Source: Brevibacterium oceani (GTDB lineage Bacteria; Actinomycetota; Actinomycetes; Actinomycetales; Brevibacteriaceae). Taken from it: a DNA stretch of 64,000 nt. Location: assembly GCF_013623835.1 (NCBI RefSeq), contig NZ_JABKDE010000003.1:558001-622000 (forward strand), given 5' to 3'. Under the pieces are notes generated by a model. It was not told the origin of the DNA. It worked only from the letters and a program-made list of their open reading frames with translations, and ran no database searches. Shown here piece after piece: positions 34,880 through 42,801 of the stretch. A program made the position numbers and the translations under genes. How positions within the stretch are numbered: position 1 is the stretch's first letter; every line of letters starts with the position of its first letter.

Positions 34880-36382
34880 ATGAGCAGTGAGCAGACGATA
34901 ACCGACCGTCACACAGGTGCGGGTGATCGGGCCGCCCCGACCGCCACCTCAGCTGCTGACGCGGCCGCGGACCCGACCGCCAGCTCAACCACGGCGCCAC
35001 TCGACGATCTCGCAGCCCGACTGAGCGACGGCGCGCTGACGACGGACCCCGACGTCATCGACGCCCACGCCAGCGACGAAGCCCTGTTCTGCCCTCGCGA
35101 GGGCGCGATCGCCCTGGTCAGAGCCACCTCGGTGGAGGATGTGCAGGAGGTCATGCGCTTCGCCACCGAGCATTCCGTCCCGGTCGTCCCACAGGGCGCA
35201 CGGTCGGGGATCTCGGGCGGGGCGAACGCCTCACCGGGAGCGATCCTGCTCAACGTGTCGAAGATGACCGAGGTCATCGCCGTCGACCCGGCCGAACGCC
35301 TCGTCACCGTCCAACCCGGCATCATCAACCAGGACCTCAAGGACCACCTCGCCCCGTACGGACTGTCCTACCCGCCCGATCCCGGGTCGGTGGCGCTGTC
35401 GTCCATCGGCGGCAACATCGCCACGAACGCGGGCGGACTGTGCTGCGTCAAATACGGTGTCACCAGGGACTACGTCCGCTCGTTGAGGGTCGTCCTTGCC
35501 GACGGGACCATCACCACGCTCGGCCCGCAGACGGCGAAGGGCGTGGCCGGACTCGACATGCGCCACCTGTTCATCGGCTCCGAGGGCACGCTGGGCATCG
35601 TCGTCGAGGCGACCCTGCGCCTCATCCCGAAACTGCCAGACCCGTTCACCGCGATCGCGACATTCCCGAACGAGCGCAGCGGCTTGCAGACCGTGGCCGA
35701 CTTCATGGCCGCAGGCGGTGTGCCCAGCCTGCTCGAATTCCTCGACGGCGCGAGCCTGCGGATGCTCAACGACTACGGAGACTTCGGCCTCGACGCCGAG
35801 GCCGGCGCCATGCTCATCATGCAGGTCGATGAGAAGCCGACCGATTCGGAAGCGGCGATGGAGTCCTTCGCCGAGGTGGCCCGAGCCTGCGGAGCCATCG
35901 ACGTCGCGTACTCCGACGATCCGACCGACTCCGCGGCGCTCATCACCGCCCGACGGATGATCCAGCCGGCGTATGAGAAGTTCGCCAACGCCCACGGGGG
36001 TGGGCAGCTGCTCGACGATGTGTGCCTGCCGCGCACGGCAGTGCCCGAATTCTGCGACCGGTTGGCCGCGTTGCAGGAGTCCTCCGGGCTCGAGATCGCC
36101 CTCGTCGCGCACGCCGGAGACGGCAACATGCACCCCTCGGTGTTCTTCGACGCCGGCGAGGAGGCGGAGACGGCGAAGGCCGAGGAGGTCTTCGCGGAGA
36201 TCATGCGTGTGGGCCTCGACCTCGGCGGAACGATCACCGGCGAGCACGGAGTCGGCTACCTCAAACGGGCCTGGCTGCCGAACGAACTCGACGAGGGTTC
36301 ACGCCGCATCCAACTGGCCGTGAAGAACGCCCTCGACCCGTTGGGGATCCTCAACCCGGGAAAGATGCTCGCCGAGATCTGA
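34880..36382 (+). CDS. FAD-linked 2-hydroxy-acid dehydrogenase (GlcD/D-lactate dehydrogenase-like)
   Basis: A 500-residue protein with the FAD_binding_4 (PCMH) domain. PQGARSGISGGA and YPPDPGSVALSSIGGNIATNAGGLCCVKYGVTRDYV are seen, with a FAD-linked oxidase C-terminal domain (HAGDGNMHPSVFFD and TGEHGVGYLKRAWL). It should oxidise glycolate, D-lactate or a related 2-hydroxy acid. An Ala/Thr-rich N-terminal extension of about 40 residues is unlike the compact family start. GlcE/GlcF partners are absent here, so it may act alone. Co-directional with the ACS carrier. Confidence 0.88.
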   Translation: MSSEQTITDRHTGAGDRAAPTATSAADAAADPTASSTTAPLDDLAARLSDGALTTDPDVIDAHASDEALFCPREGAIALVRATSVEDVQEVMRFATEHSVPVVPQGARSGISGGANASPGAILLNVSKMTEVIAVDPAERLVTVQPGIINQDLKDHLAPYGLSYPPDPGSVALSSIGGNIATNAGGLCCVKYGVTRDYVRSLRVVLADGTITTLGPQTAKGVAGLDMRHLFIGSEGTLGIVVEATLRLIPKLPDPFTAIATFPNERSGLQTVADFMAAGGVPSLLEFLDGASLRMLNDYGDFGLDAEAGAMLIMQVDEKPTDSEAAMESFAEVARACGAIDVAYSDDPTDSAALITARRMIQPAYEKFANAHGGGQLLDDVCLPRTAVPEFCDRLAALQESSGLEIALVAHAGDGNMHPSVFFDAGEEAETAKAEEVFAEIMRVGLDLGGTITGEHGVGYLKRAWLPNELDEGSRRIQLAVKNALDPLGILNPGKMLAEI

Positions 36383-36442
36383 GTTGGCCCGGTGCCCGGG
36401 TCTGCCCGGAGTGGGCGCGGGGCCGCGCCCGGCGTACCGCCC

Positions 36443-37032
36443 TCAGGGCTTAGCGACGATAAGGACGAGCGAGCCCTCGAAGCTCGGCTGGTTCCGCAGG
36501 TGTCCGAATCTCAAGTCCCAGGTGCCGTCGTCGAGGTCGCGTCGAAGATCCGTGTCGAAGCGTGCGACCGCCTCGCCTCGGTCGAGATCGCCTCGGGAGC
36601 GTAGTCGGTGAGCCAGAACCGCTCGAGCAGATCAGGGTCGCACGTCATGATGACGACCGGGCCGCATGCCACTCGCCGCAGTTCGGCCAAGCCTGCTTCA
36701 AGGTCCCTCCACTGGTGGACGGAGAACGTCGTCATCGCCGCATCGAAGGTGTCGTCGTCGAACGGCAGTGACTCGGCGGTCGCATCGATGGCCTCGCCGA
36801 GGTGGCCAGGCCCTTGCGAGCGCATCGCCGCCGAGGGTTCGACCGCGGTCACCTGCCGGTCGGTCGGCTCGTACGAACCGGCTCCGGCGCCGACGTTGAG
36901 GACCCGTGCCGCATCGCCGAGGGCCGCGGTGATCGCCGCAGCGAAGGCGGGTTCGGGCTGTCGGTAGTTCCTGCAGCCGTGTCCGATGACTCCGTAGTCG
37001 GCATCTCCGGCCGAGCCGTCGCGTTGCGTCAT
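36443..37032 (-). pseudogene. SAM-dependent methyltransferase with internal deletion and frame change
   Basis: The intact 5' part reads GHGCRNYRQPEPAF, VLNVGAGAGSYEPTDRQVTAVEPS (motif I) and LPFDDDTFDAAMTTFSVHQW, up to RFWLTDYAPEAIS near residue 150. The open frame then runs into non-family sequence and stops at 36511. The family C-terminus appears in another frame (RGEAVARFDTDLRRDLDDG ... FEGSLVLIVAKP), ending at 36443. About 60-70 residues expected between the two parts are missing. The joint lies amid short GAGGCG repeats (36565-36600), as after slippage deletion. The product would be inactive. Confidence 0.75.
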
Positions 37033-37090
37033 GACATCAGGCTAGGCCATGGCAGCGAGTGCCCCAGGCAACCTTCAGGCAGCGGGTGCA

Positions 37091-37996
37091 TCACGCGACC
37101 CGTGCGGCATCGTCGACGGCGAGATCGCGCAGTGCCGCGATCGCATCGGCGATGAGCGCCTGCTGAGGGTGGCCGGGGTCGCTGATGGCGTGGAGGAAAC
37201 GGGTCGGTACCGGCGAGGCGATCGGCACGATCGTCACCCCTGCCGGCAGCGGGTCGATTCCCAAGCGGGGCAGGATCGTCACGCCGAGCCCGCGACTGAC
37301 CATGTGCAGGGCCGTGGTGAAGCTGTGGGCTTCGTGCTTGAAGCTCACCTGCACTCCCGCACGCGCACAGGCGTCGAAGAGAATCGTCCGGCACGGTCCG
37401 TCACCCGTGTCGTTGTCGATCCACTGGTGATCGGCGAGCTCGCCGAGCCCGACCGCCGAGCGCTGCGCGAGCGGATGATCGTCGGATACGGCCACCACGT
37501 AAGGGTCTTCGACGAGGAAGGACGCGTCCACCTCGGCGGGGAATTCGAGCTCGGGGGAGGAGGAGATGACGAGCTGGATGTCCGATGACAGCTCCGTCCA
37601 CGGTCCTTCGCTCAGGTTGAGCTGGACCGAGGTGTGCGGATAGCGGTTCTCCAGGTAGGCGACGAGCTCGGGCAGCCACCGCGTGCCCGCCGACGCGAAG
37701 TATCCGATCGAGAGGCGATCGCTTCGGCTCTCCTGCAGTTCGGAGATCCGCTGGTGCAGCCGACTCGAGGCGTCGAGCACCGCATCGACCTCGCCGAGGA
37801 TGGTGGCACCGGTGTCGGTCAGGCACAGTCCGCGTCCGCGTCGGGCGAAGAGAGCGAGTCCGGTCTCCCTCTCGAGCTGCTTGATGTGGTGGCTCACGGC
37901 CGACGGCGAGAGTCCGAGGTGCTGTGCGGCCGAACGCACGGATCCGGTCGTCGCCACCGATTTGAACGACTGGAGATGCATAACGGTGTCCATCAC
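37091..37996 (-). CDS. LysR family transcriptional regulator
   Basis: A 301-residue LysR-type regulator. The N-terminal winged helix spans about residues 5-62 (FKSVATTGSVRSAAQHLGLSPSAVSHHIKQLE), then a periplasmic-binding-protein-like effector domain with LSIGYFASAGTRWLPELVAYLE. It is divergent from the EamA exporter gene across 79 bp that contain TTGTGCGCACAA, so it probably controls that exporter and itself. The ligand is unknown. Confidence 0.9.
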   Translation of the reverse strand: MMDTVMHLQSFKSVATTGSVRSAAQHLGLSPSAVSHHIKQLERETGLALFARRGRGLCLTDTGATILGEVDAVLDASSRLHQRISELQESRSDRLSIGYFASAGTRWLPELVAYLENRYPHTSVQLNLSEGPWTELSSDIQLVISSSPELEFPAEVDASFLVEDPYVVAVSDDHPLAQRSAVGLGELADHQWIDNDTGDGPCRTILFDACARAGVQVSFKHEAHSFTTALHMVSRGLGVTILPRLGIDPLPAGVTIVPIASPVPTRFLHAISDPGHPQQALIADAIAALRDLAVDDAARVA

Positions 37997-38052
37997 TTGA
38001 CTGTACGGACTTCACGCACAGGTGTGCAATAGTGTGCGCTTTTCTTATACGG

Positions 38053-38064
38053 TTGTGCGCACAA
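38053..38064. promoter_or_regulatory. LysR-type operator candidate TTGTGCGCACAA
   Basis: A perfect 12-bp palindrome 11 bp before the EamA start, in the short divergent region. Related GTGTGCAATAGTGTGCGC sequence just to the left could hold a second site. The T...A ends and placement fit a LysR-type activator or repressor site. Confidence 0.55.
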
Positions 38065-38075
38065 TAATCACTGGT

Positions 38076-39020
38076 ATGAGAACGAACCCCGACCTGGAAA
38101 CCTCCGTGGTGCAGCCCTTCGATGCCAGTCGCGGCGGCATCTCCGCACTCCCGTGGGCGGCGGCACTGCTGACCATGGTCTTCTGGGCCTCGTCGTTCGT
38201 CGTCATCCGCGACGCCGCGCCCCACTTCGGCCCGGGTGCCATGGCGCTCCTGCGCAGCTTCTCCGCGGCCGTGGTCCTCTCGCTGTGGATGCTCGTCCGC
38301 CGTCCCCGCTTCCCTCGGTCGAAGCGGGTGTGGCTGATCGTCGTCCTCTGGGGCGTGGCGTGGTTCGCTGCCTATGTCGTCGTGCTCAACGCCGCCGAAC
38401 ATTCGATGGATGCCGGCACCGCCTCGATGATCGTCAATATCGCCCCGCTCATCGTCGCGGTGTTCGCGGGCCTCGTCCTCGGAGAGGGGCTGCCGAAGCG
38501 GCTGATCATCGGCGTGCTCATCTCGCTGGCCGGCATCGGGATGATCACCGCCGCGAGCTTCACCGGAGTCTTCACAGTGGTCGGCCTGGTGCTCAGCGTT
38601 GCGGCCGCCCTCCTCTACGCCGGGTGCGTGCTCATCCAGAAGCACTTCCTCTCGCACGAGGACTCCGTGACGGTGACATGGGCGGGAATCCTCGCCGGAA
38701 CCCTCGCGTGCCTGTTCTTCACCCCGAACCTCATCGGCGACATCACGGCCGCACCCCTGTCGATCACCCTGCAGGTGATCTACCTGGGAGTGGTGCCGAC
38801 CGCGATCGCCTTCAACCTGTGGGGCTACGCCATCCGCGTGCTGCCGGCTGGTCTGCTCAGCTCGTCGAGCCTGCTGGTTCCCGCGATCGTCGTCGTTCTC
38901 GCGTGGATCATCCTCGCCGAGGTGCCGCCGCCGTTGGCAGCGGCAGGCGGAGTCCTCTGCCTCGCCGGTGCCGGCTGTGCGATCGGACCGCAGATCATCG
39001 GGTCACTGCGACGGCGCTGA
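38076..39020 (+). CDS. EamA/DMT-family exporter
   Basis: A 314-residue, ten-helix drug/metabolite transporter made of two EamA repeats (about residues 25-155 and 165-300). WAAALLTMVFWASSFVVIRDAAPHFGP and VPTAIAFNLWGYAIRVLPAGLLSSSSLLVP are typical. Such proteins export amino acids, nucleosides or small drugs. Start ATG 38076. Divergent from, and probably controlled by, the LysR regulator. Confidence 0.88.
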   Translation: MRTNPDLETSVVQPFDASRGGISALPWAAALLTMVFWASSFVVIRDAAPHFGPGAMALLRSFSAAVVLSLWMLVRRPRFPRSKRVWLIVVLWGVAWFAAYVVVLNAAEHSMDAGTASMIVNIAPLIVAVFAGLVLGEGLPKRLIIGVLISLAGIGMITAASFTGVFTVVGLVLSVAAALLYAGCVLIQKHFLSHEDSVTVTWAGILAGTLACLFFTPNLIGDITAAPLSITLQVIYLGVVPTAIAFNLWGYAIRVLPAGLLSSSSLLVPAIVVVLAWIILAEVPPPLAAAGGVLCLAGAGCAIGPQIIGSLRRR

Positions 39021-39058
39021 GCTGAGACCCGGGCAAGCAGGTCCCAGCTCAGCTGGGC

Positions 39059-40087
39059 TCAACCCTCGGCCTTGCCCTGTCGCCAGTAGCCCATGAACGC
39101 GATCTGCTTGCGATCGACTCCGACTTCCTGGACGAGGTAGCGGCGCAGGCGCTTGACCGGTCCGGCCTCGCCGGCGATCCAGGCGTAGAACGGGCGGGCA
39201 TCCTTCTCGGTCTCGCTCGAACTGCCCTGGGCGGCCTGGGTCAGCGCGGCGGGAACATCCCAGAGGATCTCCTCGTCGATGTTGACGTCCTCCAGCTCGC
39301 GGGCCGGGGATTCCGCGGCAGTTGAACCCTCGGCGGACGCACCTGAGCCGGCCCCCACCTCGGCGAGGACCTTCGACTCGGCCCGGACGACCTCACGCAC
39401 GGCCGGTTCGAGCAGCGCGCCGAACTCGGCGCCGCCGCGCGGCAGCCACTCGATTTCGAAACCGTCCGGAGCGGGGAGATCGATGATGTCCTCGGCGCGG
39501 GGGATCTCGAGGACGGCCTTGCCCTGGACCGAACTGTCCTTGAGCGAGTCGAGGATCGAGGCGATTGCGGGAACCGCGGTCTCGTCACCGGCGAGGAGGA
39601 TCTGGTGGGCGTCGCCGGGCGCGAATTCGATGCCGCCGTAGGGGCCGTCGAAGTCCCGGGCGGGTCCGATGATGTGGAGTGAGTGGCCGACCTCGGCGGC
39701 TTCGGCCCACTGGGCGGCGGGACCCGAATGGCCGTGCTCATCGGTGTGGAGCACCATGTCGACGACGAGTTCGCGCTCGTCATCGCGCCATTCCCGCACG
39801 GTGTAGGTGCGCATCGCACCGCGGACGGCGGGGTCTACCTGCAGCCAGGCCTGGTACCAGGATACGCCGGCCTCCTCCTGTTCGGCGAGGAAGCCGAGGA
39901 GTTCGAACTCGGGTGCCGTGGCGCCGGCCGGGGGGATGATGAGTTTGATGCGCAGATCGCGCGGATGCGTCTTGGGGCCGAAGCCGGTGAGTCCGGGGCC
40001 GCCGAACGTGATGCGGCGGAACGAGGGGCTGAGGTCCTCGACGGCGATGACCGTAGCGTCGAAGCCGCCTATGGGTGCTCGTGACAC
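39059..40087 (-). CDS. Siderophore-interacting protein (ferric-siderophore reductase, ViuB type)
   Basis: A 342-residue FAD/NAD(P)H flavoprotein. The FAD-binding part has RAMRTYTVREWR-like sequence (residues about 90-100) and GPARDFDGPYGGIEF. The SIP C-terminal domain has LLAGDETAVPAIASIL and a final FYAWIAGEAGPVKRLRRYLVQEVGVDRKQIAFMGYWRQGKAEG. It reduces ferric siderophore complexes in the cytoplasm to free iron. An acidic insertion of about 40 residues lies near position 265. The start GTG 40087 has AAGGAG upstream. It is divergent from a siderophore-binding lipoprotein around a probable iron box. Confidence 0.9.
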   Translation of the reverse strand: MSRAPIGGFDATVIAVEDLSPSFRRITFGGPGLTGFGPKTHPRDLRIKLIIPPAGATAPEFELLGFLAEQEEAGVSWYQAWLQVDPAVRGAMRTYTVREWRDDERELVVDMVLHTDEHGHSGPAAQWAEAAEVGHSLHIIGPARDFDGPYGGIEFAPGDAHQILLAGDETAVPAIASILDSLKDSSVQGKAVLEIPRAEDIIDLPAPDGFEIEWLPRGGAEFGALLEPAVREVVRAESKVLAEVGAGSGASAEGSTAAESPARELEDVNIDEEILWDVPAALTQAAQGSSSETEKDARPFYAWIAGEAGPVKRLRRYLVQEVGVDRKQIAFMGYWRQGKAEG

Positions 40088-40197
40088 AGTTTCTCCTTCA
40101 CTTCCCGAGATCCTCGGGTTCGTCCCGCGATCGGCAAGGGATCGCAGGTGCAGCAGTCGGGGACGCCTGAGCGTCCGCTCCCACTCTACGCCACAGC

Positions 40198-40215
40198 GGT
40201 AAGGCAAGCCTTTCC
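40198..40215. promoter_or_regulatory. Probable DtxR/IdeR iron box
   Basis: GGTAAGGCAAGCCTTTCC, with the perfect core AAGGC-AA-GCCTT, resembles the interrupted palindrome bound by iron-dependent DtxR/IdeR repressors in actinobacteria (consensus around TTAGGTTAGGCTAACC). It lies between two divergent iron-uptake genes, so it would shut both off when iron is plentiful. Confidence 0.65.
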
Positions 40216-40337
40216 AAATAGTGTTAATGTGATCGCGGACCTGTTGAGTTCGGTCACATCCGAACCGCGATCGTCTCGATCGACAACCCTGTCACCAGCG
40301 ACTTCATCACCACTCGACCATCACCGAAAGGCCCTCG

Positions 40338-41303
40338 ATGCATCGCCGTTCGCTCCTCGCCCTGTCAGTTCTCGCCCCTTTCGCGCTCGTCGCCTGCACC
40401 GACGAGAAGGGTGGGGACCGTGCGGCCACGGGATCGACACGGAACTTCTCCTACTCGCCCGAGGGCTATGACGGGCTGACGATCGAACTCGACAGACCTG
40501 CCGAACGCATCGCCGCCGACTTCTACTCGGCGGCCGGGCTCGCCCAGTACGGGATCACGCCGGTCGCGGTCTTCGGGTTCGGGCAGAACGAGTCGCCCGG
40601 CAAGTCCTTCGACTCGGAGGGCGTGAAGGTCGTCGGCACCGACATGGAGCTCGACCTCGAGGCGCTCGCCGTCGCCGAACCGGACATCATGGTCGCCTAC
40701 GGCAACGAGAAGGGCGACGGGTGGACCTGGTGGGACGACAAGGTGAAGAACCAGGTCACCGACCTCGTGAAGTTCGTACCCGTCAAACTCGGCAACCAGA
40801 CCCCGGACCAGATGTTCGCCCAGTACGCGGCGATCGCGAAGGCGCTCGGGAAGGAGACCGAGACCGGTGGCATCGCCGACAAGCGCCAGTCCTACGAGGA
40901 TGCCCGAGCGCGCCTGCGCGAGGTCACGAAGAAGAAGGGGCCGCTGACCGTGCTGCTGGCGAACTTCAGCTCGGAGATGAACTACACCTCGAAGAGCTCA
41001 GGGATCGCGGACATGCTCAGCGAGGACGGCCTCAACCTCGTCGGCCCCGAAGCCACCGACGAATCCAGCTGGGCGGAGGTGTCCTGGGAGAAGATGTCCG
41101 ACTACCCCGCCGACGTCCTCCTTGTCCATGACGCATCCGCCGACTACGAAGACAACCCGGTGTACAAGAGCCTGCCCGCCGTCAAGGCCGGACAGCTGGG
41201 GACCTGGGACGATAAGCGCGCGTACACCTATGACGGCTACGCCGAATGGCTCGGCGAACTCGCCGACGTCATCGATGGCGCGAAGGAGATCGTGAAGAAG
41301 TGA
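40338..41303 (+). CDS. Iron-siderophore ABC transporter substrate-binding lipoprotein
   Basis: A 321-residue class III periplasmic-binding-type protein. The lipobox is LVAC (cysteine at about residue 20), giving a lipid-anchored surface protein. The fold marks are RPAERIAADFYSAAGLAQYGITPVAVFG, LDLEALAVAEPDIMVAYG and ADVLLVHDAS. It captures ferric siderophore and delivers it to a permease that is not in this window. The iron box upstream and the divergent siderophore reductase support the role. Confidence 0.85.
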   Translation: MHRRSLLALSVLAPFALVACTDEKGGDRAATGSTRNFSYSPEGYDGLTIELDRPAERIAADFYSAAGLAQYGITPVAVFGFGQNESPGKSFDSEGVKVVGTDMELDLEALAVAEPDIMVAYGNEKGDGWTWWDDKVKNQVTDLVKFVPVKLGNQTPDQMFAQYAAIAKALGKETETGGIADKRQSYEDARARLREVTKKKGPLTVLLANFSSEMNYTSKSSGIADMLSEDGLNLVGPEATDESSWAEVSWEKMSDYPADVLLVHDASADYEDNPVYKSLPAVKAGQLGTWDDKRAYTYDGYAEWLGELADVIDGAKEIVKK

Positions 41304-41332
41304 GCCCGGCGGCCGGCCGGTACGATCGCTCC

Positions 41333-42748
41333 ATGAGCGCACTCCCACCTGATCTGTCCGACGATGACATCATCCGATCGCTGGCGACGGGTGCCCCGAC
41401 CACCTGGATCCGCAATACCCCCGCCGAGGCGGCCCTGCCCGACCTCGGCGACATGATGGATGACGCGGCGGCCCGGTTCGACCGCTTCGCCCCGTGGTTC
41501 GCCGCGACGTTCCCCGAAACCGCGACACCCGCGCCCGGGGTTTCTGCGGCCTTGCCTGAGTCGGCGCGCTCAGGTGGTCTCATCGAGTCGCCGCTGGTCG
41601 CAGCCCCGGCAGCGCACGAGCGCCTCGACGGACTGTTCGGCACCCGGCTCGCGGGCGAACTGTGGCTCAAACGCGACGATGCTCTGCCGGTGAGTGGGTC
41701 GATCAAGGCTCGGGGCGGATTCCATGAGGTCCTCGAATTCGCCGAGGCGGTCGCTGCCGACCATGGCCTCGATGCTGCCGATCCCGCTACGTATCCGAGT
41801 GCCGAATTCCGGGAGATCGCCGCCGTGCACCGGCTCGTCGTCGGGTCGACGGGCAACCTCGGGCTGTCGATCGGAATCCTCGGCGCTCGCCTCGGGTTCG
41901 CCGCCTCGGTGCATATGTCCGCCGACGCTCGGGAATGGAAGAAGACGATGCTGCGCGACCACGGAGTCGACGTCATCGAGCACGCCGGGGACTTCGTCGA
42001 GGCCGTGGAGGCAGGGCGAGTCTCCGCCGAAGCGGATGTCAAGGCACATTTCGTCGACGACGAGGACTCGGTCAGCCTCTTCGTCGGGTACTCGGTCGCG
42101 GCTCTGAGACTGGCCCGCCAGCTCGAGGCGGCCGGAGTCACGGTCGATGCCGACCACCGCCTCGTCGTCTACCTGCCCTGCGGAATCGGCGGCGGCCCCG
42201 GGGGAGTGACCTTCGGACTCAAGCGAGTCTTCGGCGACAACGTCCACTGCGTCTTCGTCGAACCGAGTCAGGCCCCGGCGATGTTCCTCGGTGTGCGATC
42301 GGGTCGGCACAGCGACATCGCCGTCCAGGACATCGGACTGACCGGTGCGACCGCCGCCGACGGGCTGGCCGTCGCCCGACCCTCACGGTTCATCGGGCCG
42401 ACGATCGGGCCTCTGATCTCGGGCTTCGCCTCGGTGCCCGACGACGTCATCCGCGCCGGCGTCGGAGTCCTCCATGAGACAGAGGGCATCGACGTCGAAC
42501 CCTCGGCGACCACGGGTTTGAGCATTCCGTGGCGTCTGGGTTCGGCAACGCGGACGTCGACCGGCACAGCTGATGCGGGAGGCGAGAACCTCGAGGCATC
42601 ATTCCCGTGGCCGAACGTGAGCACACACCTCGTGTGGCTCACCGGCGGAGCGATGGTCCCCGACGACGAACGGTCCCGCTACGTCGCCGAGGGCACCCGA
42701 CTCATGCCGATGATCACGAGCCCCGCCTCGGCGATCTTCATCGATTGA
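41333..42748 (+). CDS. dsdA: D-serine dehydratase
   Basis: A 471-residue PLP enzyme converting D-serine to pyruvate and ammonia. The PLP lysine is K125 in GSIKARGGFHEV. LKRDDALPVSGSIK, VGSTGNLGLSIGILGARLGF, MSADAREWKKTMLRDHGV and the phosphate loop CGIGGGPGGVTFGLK match DsdA closely, as does the length (E. coli 442). It begins 29 bp after the binding-protein gene, but the two functions are unrelated, so a shared transcript may be incidental. Confidence 0.93.
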   Translation: MSALPPDLSDDDIIRSLATGAPTTWIRNTPAEAALPDLGDMMDDAAARFDRFAPWFAATFPETATPAPGVSAALPESARSGGLIESPLVAAPAAHERLDGLFGTRLAGELWLKRDDALPVSGSIKARGGFHEVLEFAEAVAADHGLDAADPATYPSAEFREIAAVHRLVVGSTGNLGLSIGILGARLGFAASVHMSADAREWKKTMLRDHGVDVIEHAGDFVEAVEAGRVSAEADVKAHFVDDEDSVSLFVGYSVAALRLARQLEAAGVTVDADHRLVVYLPCGIGGGPGGVTFGLKRVFGDNVHCVFVEPSQAPAMFLGVRSGRHSDIAVQDIGLTGATAADGLAVARPSRFIGPTIGPLISGFASVPDDVIRAGVGVLHETEGIDVEPSATTGLSIPWRLGSATRTSTGTADAGGENLEASFPWPNVSTHLVWLTGGAMVPDDERSRYVAEGTRLMPMITSPASAIFID

Positions 42749-42801
42749 GCCCGGCCCATCCGCGACGACTCTGCGGATGAGCCGGGCTCACGCTGCCTCG
42801 G

